Origin: Candidatus Paceibacterota bacterium
GTDB taxonomy: Bacteria > Verrucomicrobiota > Verrucomicrobiia > Limisphaerales > UBA8199
Assembly (NCBI GenBank): GCA_035452965.1
Contig: DAOTCE010000003.1
Span: 186,001 to 250,000 of the forward strand
Direction of reading: 5' to 3'
Length of the DNA stretch: 64,000 bases
Each line of letters starts with the position of its first letter. Position 1 is the stretch's first letter. Below, in pieces: positions 41,401 through 50,500 of the stretch. A model generated the notes under the pieces. That model searched no databases, was not told the DNA's origin, and saw only the letters and a program-made list of their open reading frames with translations. The position numbers and the translations under genes were made by a program.

Positions 41401-43398
41401 CCCGGCAGCTTGACCGAGGCGGTGAGTCTGGCGGCCGGCTTCTATCATAGCCTGGCGTTGAAGTCGGACGGGACGTTAGCGGCCTGGGGCGCCGGGACCA
41501 CCTACACCGGTGCGGACCCGCACTACGGGCAGGCGATTGTCCCCCCCGCCGCTGCCGGCGTCATGGCCATTGCCGCCGGGGCTTACCACAGCCTGGCGTT
41601 GAAGTCGAACGGCACAGTAGTGGCTTGGGGCGCGGGTACCAACAAGACCGGCATGAATCGGCACTACGGCCAATCCGCCGTGCCCGCAGGGCTGAGTAAC
41701 GTGGTGGCCATCGCCGCCGGAGCCTACCACAGCCTGGCGCTGAAGTCGGACGGGACGGTAGTGGCCTGGGGCGCGGGAACCACTTGGACGGGCGGCACGC
41801 CGGACTTCGGCCAATCCGAAGTGCCGATTGGACTGAGCAACGTGACGGCGATTGCGGGCGGCGGCTATCACAGCCTGGCGTTGAAAGCAGACGGAATGGT
41901 GGTTGGCTGGGGCGCCGGCACCAACGACACCGGCGGCAGCCCGGATTTCGGCCAGGCTCAATTGCCCGGTGGCATCACCGACGTGGCTGCCATTGCTGCC
42001 GGGTTGTACCACAGCCTGGTGGTCAAGGCCGATGGGAAGGTCGTAGCCTGGGGATTGAACAACAACGGTCAGGCCAATGCGCCCGGTCTAATGGCCAACG
42101 TGGTGGCAGTTGCGGGCGGCGGCTATCACAGCCTCGCAATGGCGGGTGAGGGCGTCGCGCCGGCCATCACCGCTCAGCCGCAGAACCAGAATGTCAACCA
42201 GGGCAGCAACGCCACTTTCAGCGTGGTCGCCACCGGCACTCCGGCGCCGGGTTATCAATGGCGCAAGGACGGCGCCCCCATCGGTGGCGCGACCGGCTCC
42301 AGCTATACCGTGGCCAATGCCCAACCCGCCGACGCGGGCAGCTACTCCGTATTGGTGTCCAACAGCGCCGGGGAAGTGACCAGTGCTGACGCGGTGCTCA
42401 CGGTCAACGTGGCGCCGACTATCACCACACAGCCGCAGAACCAGAACGTCAATCAGAGCGGCGACGCCTTCTTCAGCGTGGTCGCCACCGGCACACCCGC
42501 GCCGAGCTATCAATGGCGCAAGGACGGCGCCGCCATCGGTGGCGCGACCGGCTCCAGCTATACCGTGGCCAATGCCCAACCCGCCGACGCGGGCAGCTAC
42601 TCCGTATTGGTGTCCAACAGCGCCGGGGAAGTGACCAGTGCTGACGCGGTGCTCACGGTCAACGTGGCGCCGACTATCACCACACAGCCGCAGAACCAGA
42701 ACGTCAATCAGAGCGGCGACGCCTTCTTCAGCGTGGTCGCCACCGGCACACCCGCGCCGAGCTATCAATGGCGCAAGGACGGCGCCGCCATCGGTGGCGC
42801 GACCGGCTCCAGCTATACCGTGGCCAATGCCCAACCCGCCGACGAGGGCAGCTACTCAGTCGTGGTGTCTAACATCGCGGGAACGCTGCCAAGTGCTGAC
42901 GCCGTGCTCACGGTCAATGTGGCGCCGACCATTACCGCTCATCCGCAAGATCTGAGCGTCACAGCCGGCAGCAACGCCACCTTCACCGTCACCGCCACCG
43001 GCGCCGCGCCGCTGGGCTACCAATGGCGATTCGGCGCCGAAATTATTGCCGGCGCGACCGGCAGCGCCTACACGTTGAACAACGCGCAGGACACCAACGC
43101 TGGCAGTTACTCGGTCGTGGTATCCAACGTTGCCGGCACCGTCGCCAGCAGCAACGCGGTGCTGACCGTGACCCAGCTGTCCAACCAGCCTCACATTGAT
43201 TCGATCACCCGCCTGCCGGACGGCACCTTCCAACTCCAGATCAGCGGCGGGCCGGGTAATTTCGCCATTGAATGCTCCCCGCTCCCCTCCGGCCTGACCC
43301 AGTTCAGCAGCCTTACCGCCACGGGGGCCGTATTCCAATACATTGATCCTGAAACCACCCACACCAGTCGCTTCTACCGCGTCAAGCTGCTGCCGTAG
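38446..43398 (+). CDS. Giant secreted protein A1: TIM-barrel, FnIII, Ig, RCC1
   Basis: 1650 residues (1641 if translation starts at ATG 38473). Signal peptide to about residue 38, then a type-A barrel-like domain (39-320) beginning VIRDGGIDPSNLGKGDWIY, with ADGFVFDAEIEWES, HAPFPIISYHS and FGYYCDAVMPQDYW, probably a diverged glycoside hydrolase. FnIII follows (325-415), a golvesin-like beta domain (418-570), four Ig-like repeats (575-921), an RCC1-type propeller of about seven units (923-1236; HSLALKSDGTVVAWGAGT), four more Ig repeats (1238-1577) and the C-terminal module (1579-1650, ending RFYRVKLLP). Ig repeats 5-7 are almost identical in DNA with a 255-bp period. Function unknown; the layout suggests polysaccharide binding or cleavage at the cell surface. 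Confidence 0.85.
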   Translation: MFLGHYDGKMCLTRSAIRTAIRVATVLLACQLIHSARAVIRDGGIDPSNLGKGDWIYILPNAVNHMGGNVPSVTDLKSMMIFLKNQGLRYIIIKAASGPTLYPSDANPQFTAEVVNAGHAAGLWVFGYNRSDGIDIPGEIAVADYVFNVGADGFVFDAEIEWESHYLPNNAVKAEQLCSAVRSNWPTKFLAHAPFPIISYHSTFPFKEFGYYCDAVMPQDYWIEIGVSPTYMVSWMTTQWKNWQNGLSGKWVNSIKPIVGLGQGWHGSGTVDAEQVTEFFTALKNQVNPATTGGYKGANFWRAELHPMEVWDAIRTNSIGNPPIGAPVIGNVSDSNVTTNSATITWTTDQSSDSVVEYGPDTGYGTSVTNSTPIYYHTVVLNGLSPSTLYHYRVRSKNSSGNTSVSADYVLTTVDIAVNDVIVESYLPGGGLNSNPPYTDAGFVAYSSCKSSASGLIGAAKVQYATGGGGTPSVTLRPTLPVAGGSYDVYVTHCGASVSPDIVAAVGQSGCSGLPATTTVFQSGGANTWELVGRMTLNPGVTVPTITFTRSSGTLSGSSRMYSDGYKFEYVLAPPSIATQPQSQTNNQGNAATFSVVASGARPLIYQWRFNGANIAGATWSSYTRNNIQPADAGSYSVFITNRVGSVTSSNAVLTVIVPPTIVVQPADIGVGAGMNATFNVTAVGTGTLQYQWRFNGTNLAGATTTSYTVNNVQPANAGPYEVIVSSPYGTNTSYSAFLNLLDPCISTQPANKGVPAGGTAVFTASAIGTLPMTWRWRKNGVDLADGDNISGAGTSSLTVANVQWSDMAYYSVMVSNVNGTAVSSNATLVGPFPPSVVVQPADQTANAGSTATFTVGAFGAGTLAFQWKRDGTNLANGTKFSGADTAALAVTKLQAWDMQSYSVVVTNNYGSTTSSNALLSLWPLAGWGQNTYTQADIPAGLTSVSDLAAGLQHSLVLKADGTVVAWGAGQTSTGLNPNYGQAIVPGSLTEAVSLAAGFYHSLALKSDGTLAAWGAGTTYTGADPHYGQAIVPPAAAGVMAIAAGAYHSLALKSNGTVVAWGAGTNKTGMNRHYGQSAVPAGLSNVVAIAAGAYHSLALKSDGTVVAWGAGTTWTGGTPDFGQSEVPIGLSNVTAIAGGGYHSLALKADGMVVGWGAGTNDTGGSPDFGQAQLPGGITDVAAIAAGLYHSLVVKADGKVVAWGLNNNGQANAPGLMANVVAVAGGGYHSLAMAGEGVAPAITAQPQNQNVNQGSNATFSVVATGTPAPGYQWRKDGAPIGGATGSSYTVANAQPADAGSYSVLVSNSAGEVTSADAVLTVNVAPTITTQPQNQNVNQSGDAFFSVVATGTPAPSYQWRKDGAAIGGATGSSYTVANAQPADAGSYSVLVSNSAGEVTSADAVLTVNVAPTITTQPQNQNVNQSGDAFFSVVATGTPAPSYQWRKDGAAIGGATGSSYTVANAQPADEGSYSVVVSNIAGTLPSADAVLTVNVAPTITAHPQDLSVTAGSNATFTVTATGAAPLGYQWRFGAEIIAGATGSAYTLNNAQDTNAGSYSVVVSNVAGTVASSNAVLTVTQLSNQPHIDSITRLPDGTFQLQISGGPGNFAIECSPLPSGLTQFSSLTATGAVFQYIDPETTHTSRFYRVKLLP
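42272..42846 (+). repeat. 255-bp tandem DNA repeat encoding Ig domains
   Basis: Within A1, consecutive Ig modules repeat at exactly 255 bp (85 codons). The units at about 42412-42666 and 42667-42921 are identical over long runs, and the end of the preceding unit matches them from about 42272. Near-identity including silent positions indicates recent tandem duplication or homogenisation; such arrays can change copy number. Confidence 0.85.
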
Positions 43399-43497
43399 CG
43401 TATGTGGATTGAACGCAGCCACTCTCGAATGTGCTGACCCAGCGCAGGCGGCACAACTGTAGCCAGTAACTAACACAAAAGCCGGAAAACTGAAGTT

Positions 43498-46400
43498 ATG
43501 AGACACAAGCAGAACCATGTTCGTATTACGTTAATCACCCGCTTGCTCCTCAGCAGTGTGGCCGTACTTGCCGCCATCACCCTGGGCGGCTCCGCCAACG
43601 CGGCTGAGTATCGCGCATTCTGGGTGGACGCCTGGGGCTCCGGCTTCCTGAGCCAAAGCCAGGTGGACAACCTGCTGGGCGTGGTGGGGGATCCCAACAG
43701 CAAAGGGACTATTCGCAACGCCAACTGCAACATGGTGATCGTGCAGGCGCGCCGCCGGTTCGACGTCTGCTATCCGTCCGGCGTGGGGGAACCGTATATG
43801 TCAGGCCTCTCGCCGGCGGGCTTTAACGCCCTGGCCGCTATGATCAAAGCCGCGCACGACACCACCGGCGGCAAGAAACGCGTCGAAGTCCACTGCTGGT
43901 CGGTGGCCTTCAAGACCGGCAATGGCACGGTTTACTCGCAGCATTGCGGCACCCCGACGGGCAGCCTGACCACCTTCGACAATTACTGGCCGACGCGAGT
44001 CAGCTCCACCACGGGTGCCGAAAACGGCGACGGCGCCTTTGACCCCGGTCACCCCAAGTGCCTCGAGTATCTGGTCAACGCGCACATGGACCTGGTGAAT
44101 TTCCAGACGACCGCCGGGCCGGATGGGACTGATGGGAGCATAGATGGGATTCACTATGACTACATTCGGTTCGAAGCAGACACCGAGGGCTTCAACCCCA
44201 CCAGCGTGGCGCGGTACAACGCGCGCTACGGATTGACCGGCGACCCCGCGTCCAGCAGCGAGCAATTCAAGCAATGGCGCCGCGACCAGGTCTCCGCCTT
44301 CATGCGGCAGATGTATGCGCGCATTCAGAAGACCAAACCGTCGGTCAAGCAGTCCTGCGCCGGCGTCACCTGGAATCCCTCGCCCGCCACCTCCAGCCGC
44401 GCGAGCTTTCAAGCCACGCGGGCTTACTACCAGGTTTACTCGGACTGGGATAGCTGGCAGCAGGAAGGCATTGTGGACATGAACGTCCCGATGACCTACT
44501 ACAACTGGGCCAGCCTGCCCACCGATTACACGAAGTGGATGAACTTCGAGAAGGACCGCAAGTTCAACCGTCACATGATTGTCGGGCCCGGCATCTACCT
44601 GAATTCCCTGGCCAACGCCACTTATGAACTGCAGATGACCCGCAATGCGTCCCCCGCCGGCAACTACGCCGATGGATTCTGCGGCTATTGCTACAAGACG
44701 CCTTACAGCGGCGGTTCCTGGTCTGGCTTCAGCCCTTCCCTGGTGTCGTCCGTGACCCCGACCTGGGACGACATCCCCGACATGCCCTGGAAGTCGGCGC
44801 CGACCAAGGGCCACATGATGGGCACGGTCACGATCGCCGGGACCGGCGCCTGGGCCGACTTCGCCACGGTCACTGTCGCTGGGCCGGCCACCCGCAGCAT
44901 GATGGTGGATGGAACAGGCTTCTATGCCTTCATTGATCTGCCGCCGGGCACGTACACCGTCACTGCCTTTAAGCCTGGTTATCCGAATGTGGTTGCCAGC
45001 GTCACCGTGGCCCTCGGCGCGGTGACGGGTAACATGTACGAGCAGAACTTTGTGCTCGGTGGGACTCTGCCGCCTTCCATCACCGCCCAACCGCAGGATC
45101 AGAGCGTCAGCCAGGGCGCCAATGCGACCTTCACCGTCACCGCCACCGGCACGGCGCCGCTTGCCTACCAGTGGCGCTTGAATGCGGCGCCCATCGCCGG
45201 GGCCACCGCCAGCACCTACACCCGGAGCAATGTCCAACCCGCCGATGAGGGTTCCTATTCGGTGGTCATCACCAACGGCACCGGCAGCGTTACCAGCTCG
45301 GATGCCGTGCTGACCGTCATCACAAACGTGATCCCGCCGGGCATCGCCGCCCAGCCGCAAAGCCAGGCCGTCATTGCCGGGCAAAGCGCGACCTTCACCG
45401 TGACTGCCACTGGCACCGCCCCGCTCGGCTATCAATGGCGGTTTAATTCGGCGCCGATCGCCGGCGCCACCGGCAGCGCTTACACCCGCGCCAGCGTCCA
45501 GGCCGCGCATGCCGGCTCTTACTCCGTGGTGATCACCAACAGCGCCGGGTCCACCAACAGCGCCAATGCCGTGCTCACCGTCAACTGCCTGCTCACGGCC
45601 ACCGCCGGCAACGGCGGCACGGTCAGCAAGAGCCCCGATCAGGCCAGCTACACGGCCAATGCGGTCGTCACCCTGACCGCCACCACCAACACCGGTTACA
45701 CCTTCATCGGCTGGTCCGGCGACGCCACCGGCACCGTCAACCCGCTCTCGGTCACCATGACCACCAACAAGACTATCACCGCGAATTTCGGCAGCACCGC
45801 GCCCGAGATCGTAATTGATAACACAGACCCGGGCTGGTCCAACACGTCCCCCGGCGGCGCGACCTGGAGCACTGGGTCGAGTACCGCGGTGCCCAAGATT
45901 GGGGCGAACTACCTCTACACCGCGGGCACCGGCGGTTCCTCGATCACCCGCAGTTGCCGCTGGACGCCAGATCTCGGGGTCGCCGGTTACTACGATGTCT
46001 ATGTCTATTACCAGATTGGTCCCAACCGGACGGCCGGTGCGACCTACCGGGTCACCTACAACGGTGGCACCGTCAGCAGTTTGCAGAATCAGGATTCAAC
46101 CGAGGTCAACCAGGGCGGTTGGTTCCTGGTCGGCGCCAACTTGCCGTTTGCCACCGGGACGGGCGGGTATGTCGAGTTGGGGAACGATGCCGTGGATACC
46201 GACCTGGTCAGCGCCGACGCGGCCAAGTTCGTTTACATCGGCCCCGTAGATACCCCGCCTTCGATTACCGCCCAGCCGCAAGGCCAGACGGTCGTTGCCG
46301 GTGCCTCGCCCACCTTCAGTGTGACCGCCGCCGGCACCATCCCGCTGAGCTATCAGTGGCGACTCAACGGCGCGCCCATTGCCGGCGCGACCGGCAGTTC

Positions 46401-47499
46401 CTACACGCGCAGCAACGCTCAGCCGACTGATGCGGGCAGCTACTCGGTCGTCGTCACCAACGCCGCTGGCACCGTGACCAGCGACGACGCCCTCCTCATC
46501 GTCAACGTCCCACCGGCCATCACGACCCAACCTCAGAATCTGACGGTTAACCAGGGTGCCGGCGCCGTCTTCACGGTCGTCGCCTCCGGCACCGCGCCGC
46601 TCAGCTACCAGTGGCGGTTCAACGACGCGCCCATCGCCGGTGCGACCGACAGCGCCTACACCCGCGCCGACGCGCAGCCCGCCGATGCCGGCAGCTACTC
46701 GGTCGTCGTCACCAACATCGCCGGGACAGTGACCAGCGCCGACGCCACCCTCGCCGTCAACGTTCCGCCCGCCATCACCGCGCACCCGCAAGACGTGACC
46801 GTCAACCAGGGCGGCAATGCCACCTTCACCGTCGCCGCCACCGGCACCGCGCCGTTGGCCTACCAGTGGTATCTGGGGGGCATGCCCATCGCGGAGGCAA
46901 CCGGCAGCGCCTACACGGTCACCGACGCCCAGCCGGCGGACGCGGGCAGCTACACGGTCGAAGTGCTCAATGTGGCGGGCCAGGTCACCAGTTCCAGTGC
47001 AACCCTCACAGTTAACGTGCCGCCGGCGATTACCGGGCAGCCGCAAAGTCTGAGCGTCACGGCCGGAAGCAACGTCACCTTCACGGTTACGGCCACCGGC
47101 ACTGCGCCGCTGCACTACCAGTGGCGTTTCAATGGCGCCGATCTGGCGTACGGGACCAGCAGTTCTTACCTCTGCAACAAGGCGCAGACCGCCGACGCGG
47201 GCAGCTATTCGGTGGTGGTGTCGAACATGGCGGGGGCGGTGACGAGCGCCGATGCGGTATTGAGCGTGACGCAGCCGGCAGCGCCGCAGATAGTGGGGAT
47301 CAGCCTGACGTCCGAGGGCCAGATACAATTGCAGGTAAGCGGGGTGCCGGGCCATTACGTCGTGGAAGCGACGACTAACCTGACGGTGGTGGACTGGGTG
47401 GAGCTGACCAATATGACCACCACGGAAGCCACGTTCCAGTGCCTGGATACGGAGCCCAACCTCGCGCAGCGGTTCTACCGGGTGCACCTGATACCATAG
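43498..47499 (+). CDS. Giant secreted protein B1: GHL10 barrel with Ig repeats
   Basis: 1333 residues with signal peptide (to about 35, NAAEYRAFW). Residues 36-435 match the GHL10/DUF187 glycoside-hydrolase-like barrel: AEYRAFWVDAWGSGF, NCNMVIVQARRRFDVCYPSG, DGIHYDYIRFEAD and GIVDMNVPMTYYNW. A carboxypeptidase-regulatory-like domain (about 440-520; GTGFYAFIDLPPGTYTVTAF) follows, two Ig repeats (525-697), an InlB-like repeat (698-768; GYTFIGWSGDATGTVNPLS), a golvesin-like domain (770-916), four Ig repeats (921-1259) and the C-terminal module ending RFYRVHLIP. Probably a surface glycosidase or lectin. It starts 100 bases after A1; its last 570 bases are nearly identical to those of A2. Confidence 0.85.
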   Translation: MRHKQNHVRITLITRLLLSSVAVLAAITLGGSANAAEYRAFWVDAWGSGFLSQSQVDNLLGVVGDPNSKGTIRNANCNMVIVQARRRFDVCYPSGVGEPYMSGLSPAGFNALAAMIKAAHDTTGGKKRVEVHCWSVAFKTGNGTVYSQHCGTPTGSLTTFDNYWPTRVSSTTGAENGDGAFDPGHPKCLEYLVNAHMDLVNFQTTAGPDGTDGSIDGIHYDYIRFEADTEGFNPTSVARYNARYGLTGDPASSSEQFKQWRRDQVSAFMRQMYARIQKTKPSVKQSCAGVTWNPSPATSSRASFQATRAYYQVYSDWDSWQQEGIVDMNVPMTYYNWASLPTDYTKWMNFEKDRKFNRHMIVGPGIYLNSLANATYELQMTRNASPAGNYADGFCGYCYKTPYSGGSWSGFSPSLVSSVTPTWDDIPDMPWKSAPTKGHMMGTVTIAGTGAWADFATVTVAGPATRSMMVDGTGFYAFIDLPPGTYTVTAFKPGYPNVVASVTVALGAVTGNMYEQNFVLGGTLPPSITAQPQDQSVSQGANATFTVTATGTAPLAYQWRLNAAPIAGATASTYTRSNVQPADEGSYSVVITNGTGSVTSSDAVLTVITNVIPPGIAAQPQSQAVIAGQSATFTVTATGTAPLGYQWRFNSAPIAGATGSAYTRASVQAAHAGSYSVVITNSAGSTNSANAVLTVNCLLTATAGNGGTVSKSPDQASYTANAVVTLTATTNTGYTFIGWSGDATGTVNPLSVTMTTNKTITANFGSTAPEIVIDNTDPGWSNTSPGGATWSTGSSTAVPKIGANYLYTAGTGGSSITRSCRWTPDLGVAGYYDVYVYYQIGPNRTAGATYRVTYNGGTVSSLQNQDSTEVNQGGWFLVGANLPFATGTGGYVELGNDAVDTDLVSADAAKFVYIGPVDTPPSITAQPQGQTVVAGASPTFSVTAAGTIPLSYQWRLNGAPIAGATGSSYTRSNAQPTDAGSYSVVVTNAAGTVTSDDALLIVNVPPAITTQPQNLTVNQGAGAVFTVVASGTAPLSYQWRFNDAPIAGATDSAYTRADAQPADAGSYSVVVTNIAGTVTSADATLAVNVPPAITAHPQDVTVNQGGNATFTVAATGTAPLAYQWYLGGMPIAEATGSAYTVTDAQPADAGSYTVEVLNVAGQVTSSSATLTVNVPPAITGQPQSLSVTAGSNVTFTVTATGTAPLHYQWRFNGADLAYGTSSSYLCNKAQTADAGSYSVVVSNMAGAVTSADAVLSVTQPAAPQIVGISLTSEGQIQLQVSGVPGHYVVEATTNLTVVDWVELTNMTTTEATFQCLDTEPNLAQRFYRVHLIP
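46930..47499 (+). repeat. 3' segment near-identical to the end of A2
   Basis: These 570 bases align without gaps to 50715-51284 (constant offset of 3785) with few differences, covering part of one Ig repeat, the last Ig repeat and the C-terminal module. The preceding parts of the two genes are much less alike, so this looks like gene conversion or a shared duplicated 3' cassette. Confidence 0.8.
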
Positions 47500-47561
47500 A
47501 AATCCAGACTGGGGCCAATTCCCGCCCTGGAGAACAACAAATCGGACAACGCACTGACGTT

Positions 47562-50500
47562 ATGTCAAACGAACCAACGTGCTGCGGGTCGGAATTTCCA
47601 ATCCAGCATTCCTCGCCCCACTCCACGCGCCCGCGCCGCATTAAGGGAATGTGGTGCGGCGCATGGCTGCTGGTCTGTCTTCTGGCAAGCCCTGCGTGGG
47701 GTGTCATCCGCGATGGCGGGATTGACCCGGCAAACCTCGGGAAGGGCGAGTGGATTGTGACCATGACCGACGCCACCAACCGGCTCGGAGGTCACGTCAA
47801 CAGCGTCACCAACGAGAACAGCCTGATGCTCTTCTACAAGAGCATCGGCGTCCGCTACATCATCATCAAAGCCGCCACCAGCAACTACCTGTTTACCGGC
47901 TGCTACAACTTCCCTCAATTCAACAGCAATGTCGTCAACATTGCCCACAGTCATGGGATCAAGGTCTTCGGGTATAACCGCTCCTACGGCGGGGACATTC
48001 CCGGAGAAATTGAAATTTCCGACTACGTGTTCAGAGAGGGCGCGGACGGGTTTGTCTGGGATGCCGAGGCTGAATGGGAAAGCAACAAGCCCTGGATCGG
48101 CGCCAACGGTCCCGCGTTGGCCTGGGCGCTATGCGGCGCCGTCCGCACGAACTGGCCGAACAAGTTCCTCGCGCATGCGCCTTTCCCGATCATCTCCTAT
48201 CATTCGTCCTTTCCCTACAAGGAGTTCGGTTATTGGTGCGACGCGATCATGCCGCAGATCTACTTCTTTAATTGGACCGGGGTAAAGCGCTCCCCGAGCG
48301 GAGGCATTGATTGGACGGATGCCAACTGGACCAGCTGGCAGAATTCGCTGGTGGGCACTTATTCCGTGGTGAACGGCCAGACCATCTACTGGACCAATTC
48401 GATCAAGCCGCTGGCTCCGGTGAACAATGTCTATGGGGAGATCATTCCCGGGGGCTCGAGTTGCTTCGGCAACAGCGTTTCGACTATGCCGGACAAGAAC
48501 GTGATGGAGTTCATTGATTACCTTTCCTGCGATCCCAATGGCGTCACCGCTGGCGGCTACCAGGGCGCCAATTTCTACCGGACCGACCTCCACGGGGTGG
48601 GCCAGTTTGCCAACATCGGCGCTGGCATCAGCGGCAGCTTCCCCGGCATTGTCAATAACATCGTCATTGACAGCCCCCGGGTAACCGCCAGCGGTTCCTG
48701 GACCTCGGTACGAACGTTTTCCAACGGCGCTTTTTATGGCAACGGCAGCGGCACCGATACCAATTCCTTTGGCACGAATTACCTGACCCGAAGCCAGGGC
48801 AGCGGCAGCGCTTACGTGCAGTTCACGCCCGCCATTATTGTGCCCGGCGATTACAGAGTGTTCCAATGGCACCCGTATCGTGCTGACGCCTCCGCCAGCG
48901 TCCCCCACACCATCAGCTACAACGGCGGTTCCACCACCGTCTATGCCAACCAGCAGACCAACGACGGCAACTGGAGCCTGCTGGGCACGTTCAATTTCGC
49001 CGCTGGCGACTCCGGTTACATCCGCGTCACGGACGGCATCGCCGAGTCGGGCGCGGTGGCGATTGCCGACGGGGTGAAGCTGGTCTTCGTGCCGCCCACG
49101 TCAGTGCCGGCTGCCCCAAGCGGCTTGACGGCCAGCGCCGTCAGTAGCAGCCAGATTGACCTGGCCTGGTCGGACAATGCGACCAACGAAAGCGCGTATG
49201 TTGTCGCCCGCAGCACGACGGCGGGCGGGCCTTACGCGAACATTTCGGTCCTGCCGCTCAACGCGACCAGCTATAGCGACACCGGTCTGGTTCCCGCCAC
49301 GACCTATTATTATGTCGTGTGGGCCACGAATTACCTGGGCGCTTCAGCCAACTCGGCTGAGGCCAACGCCACCACCACAAGCGCAGGGACGCCGCCGAGC
49401 ATCACCACGCAGCCGCAAGGCCAGACGGTCATCCTCGGCGGAACGGCCTCATTTAGCGTTGTAGCTACAGGCGGCATCCCGCTGGCTTACCAGTGGCGGC
49501 TGAACGGCGCGGACATCAGCGGCGCAACCGCCAGCAGTTACAGCCGGGCCAATGTTCAGGCCACCGACGCCGGCGACTACTCGGTGCTGGTGACTAACCC
49601 CTACGGGAGTTTGCTCAGCTCCAACGCCATGCTCGTGGTGGACACAGACGTTACCTTGCCTGTCATCACCGCGCAGCCGCAGAGCCAGACGGTTATTGCC
49701 GGTCAAAGCGTAACCTTTACCGTGACCGCCACCAACAAAGCCGCCCTGAGTTATCAGTGGCGGTATAACGCTGCGCCGATCGCCGGGGCAACGGGCAGTT
49801 CCTACACCCGCAGCAACGTCCAGACTACGGACGCGGGTTCTTACTCCGTGGTGATCACCAACATCATTGGCTCTGTCACCAGCGCCGACGCGGTGTTGAC
49901 GGTGCACTTCTCGCTTACCGCCACCGCGACTGGAGGCGGCACAGTCAGCAAGAGCCCCGATCAGGCCAGCTACGCGCCCAACACCGTCGTGACACTCACC
50001 GCCGGCGCCAACACTGGCTACGCCTTCACCGGCTGGTCCGGCGACGCCAGCGGCACCAACAACCCGCTTCAAGTTACGATGGCGGCTAACAAGGCGATCA
50101 CCGCAAGCTTCGTCAGCTCCGAGACGGACATCATCCTCGATAACACCAATGCCGCCGTGAGCTTCGACGGTCTATGGCAAATCGGCACCGCGACCAGCGG
50201 CAAGTATGGCGACGATTATCGGTTTGCGGTTACGGCTGCGGGCGGCCTCTCCAACGCAGTCTTCCGTCCCTACATCCACGTCCCCGGACGCTATGATGTT
50301 TACATTTGGTATACCACTGGCGTTAACCGCGCGACTAACGCGCCTTGGTCCATTGTGTATGAGGGCGGAAGCCTTAACGTCTCCGTTGACCAGCAGGTGA
50401 ATGGATCGGCTTGGGTGTTAATTGGGAGCGAGCTGCCGTTCGTGCAAGGCACCAACGGCTACGTGCGCTTGTCCAACGACACCGGCTACGCTGGCAAAGT

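Noticed and set aside
42272..42921. Regular 255-bp repeats considered as a CRISPR-like or satellite array
   Set aside because: The period is a multiple of three, the reading frame is continuous and the units encode Ig domains.
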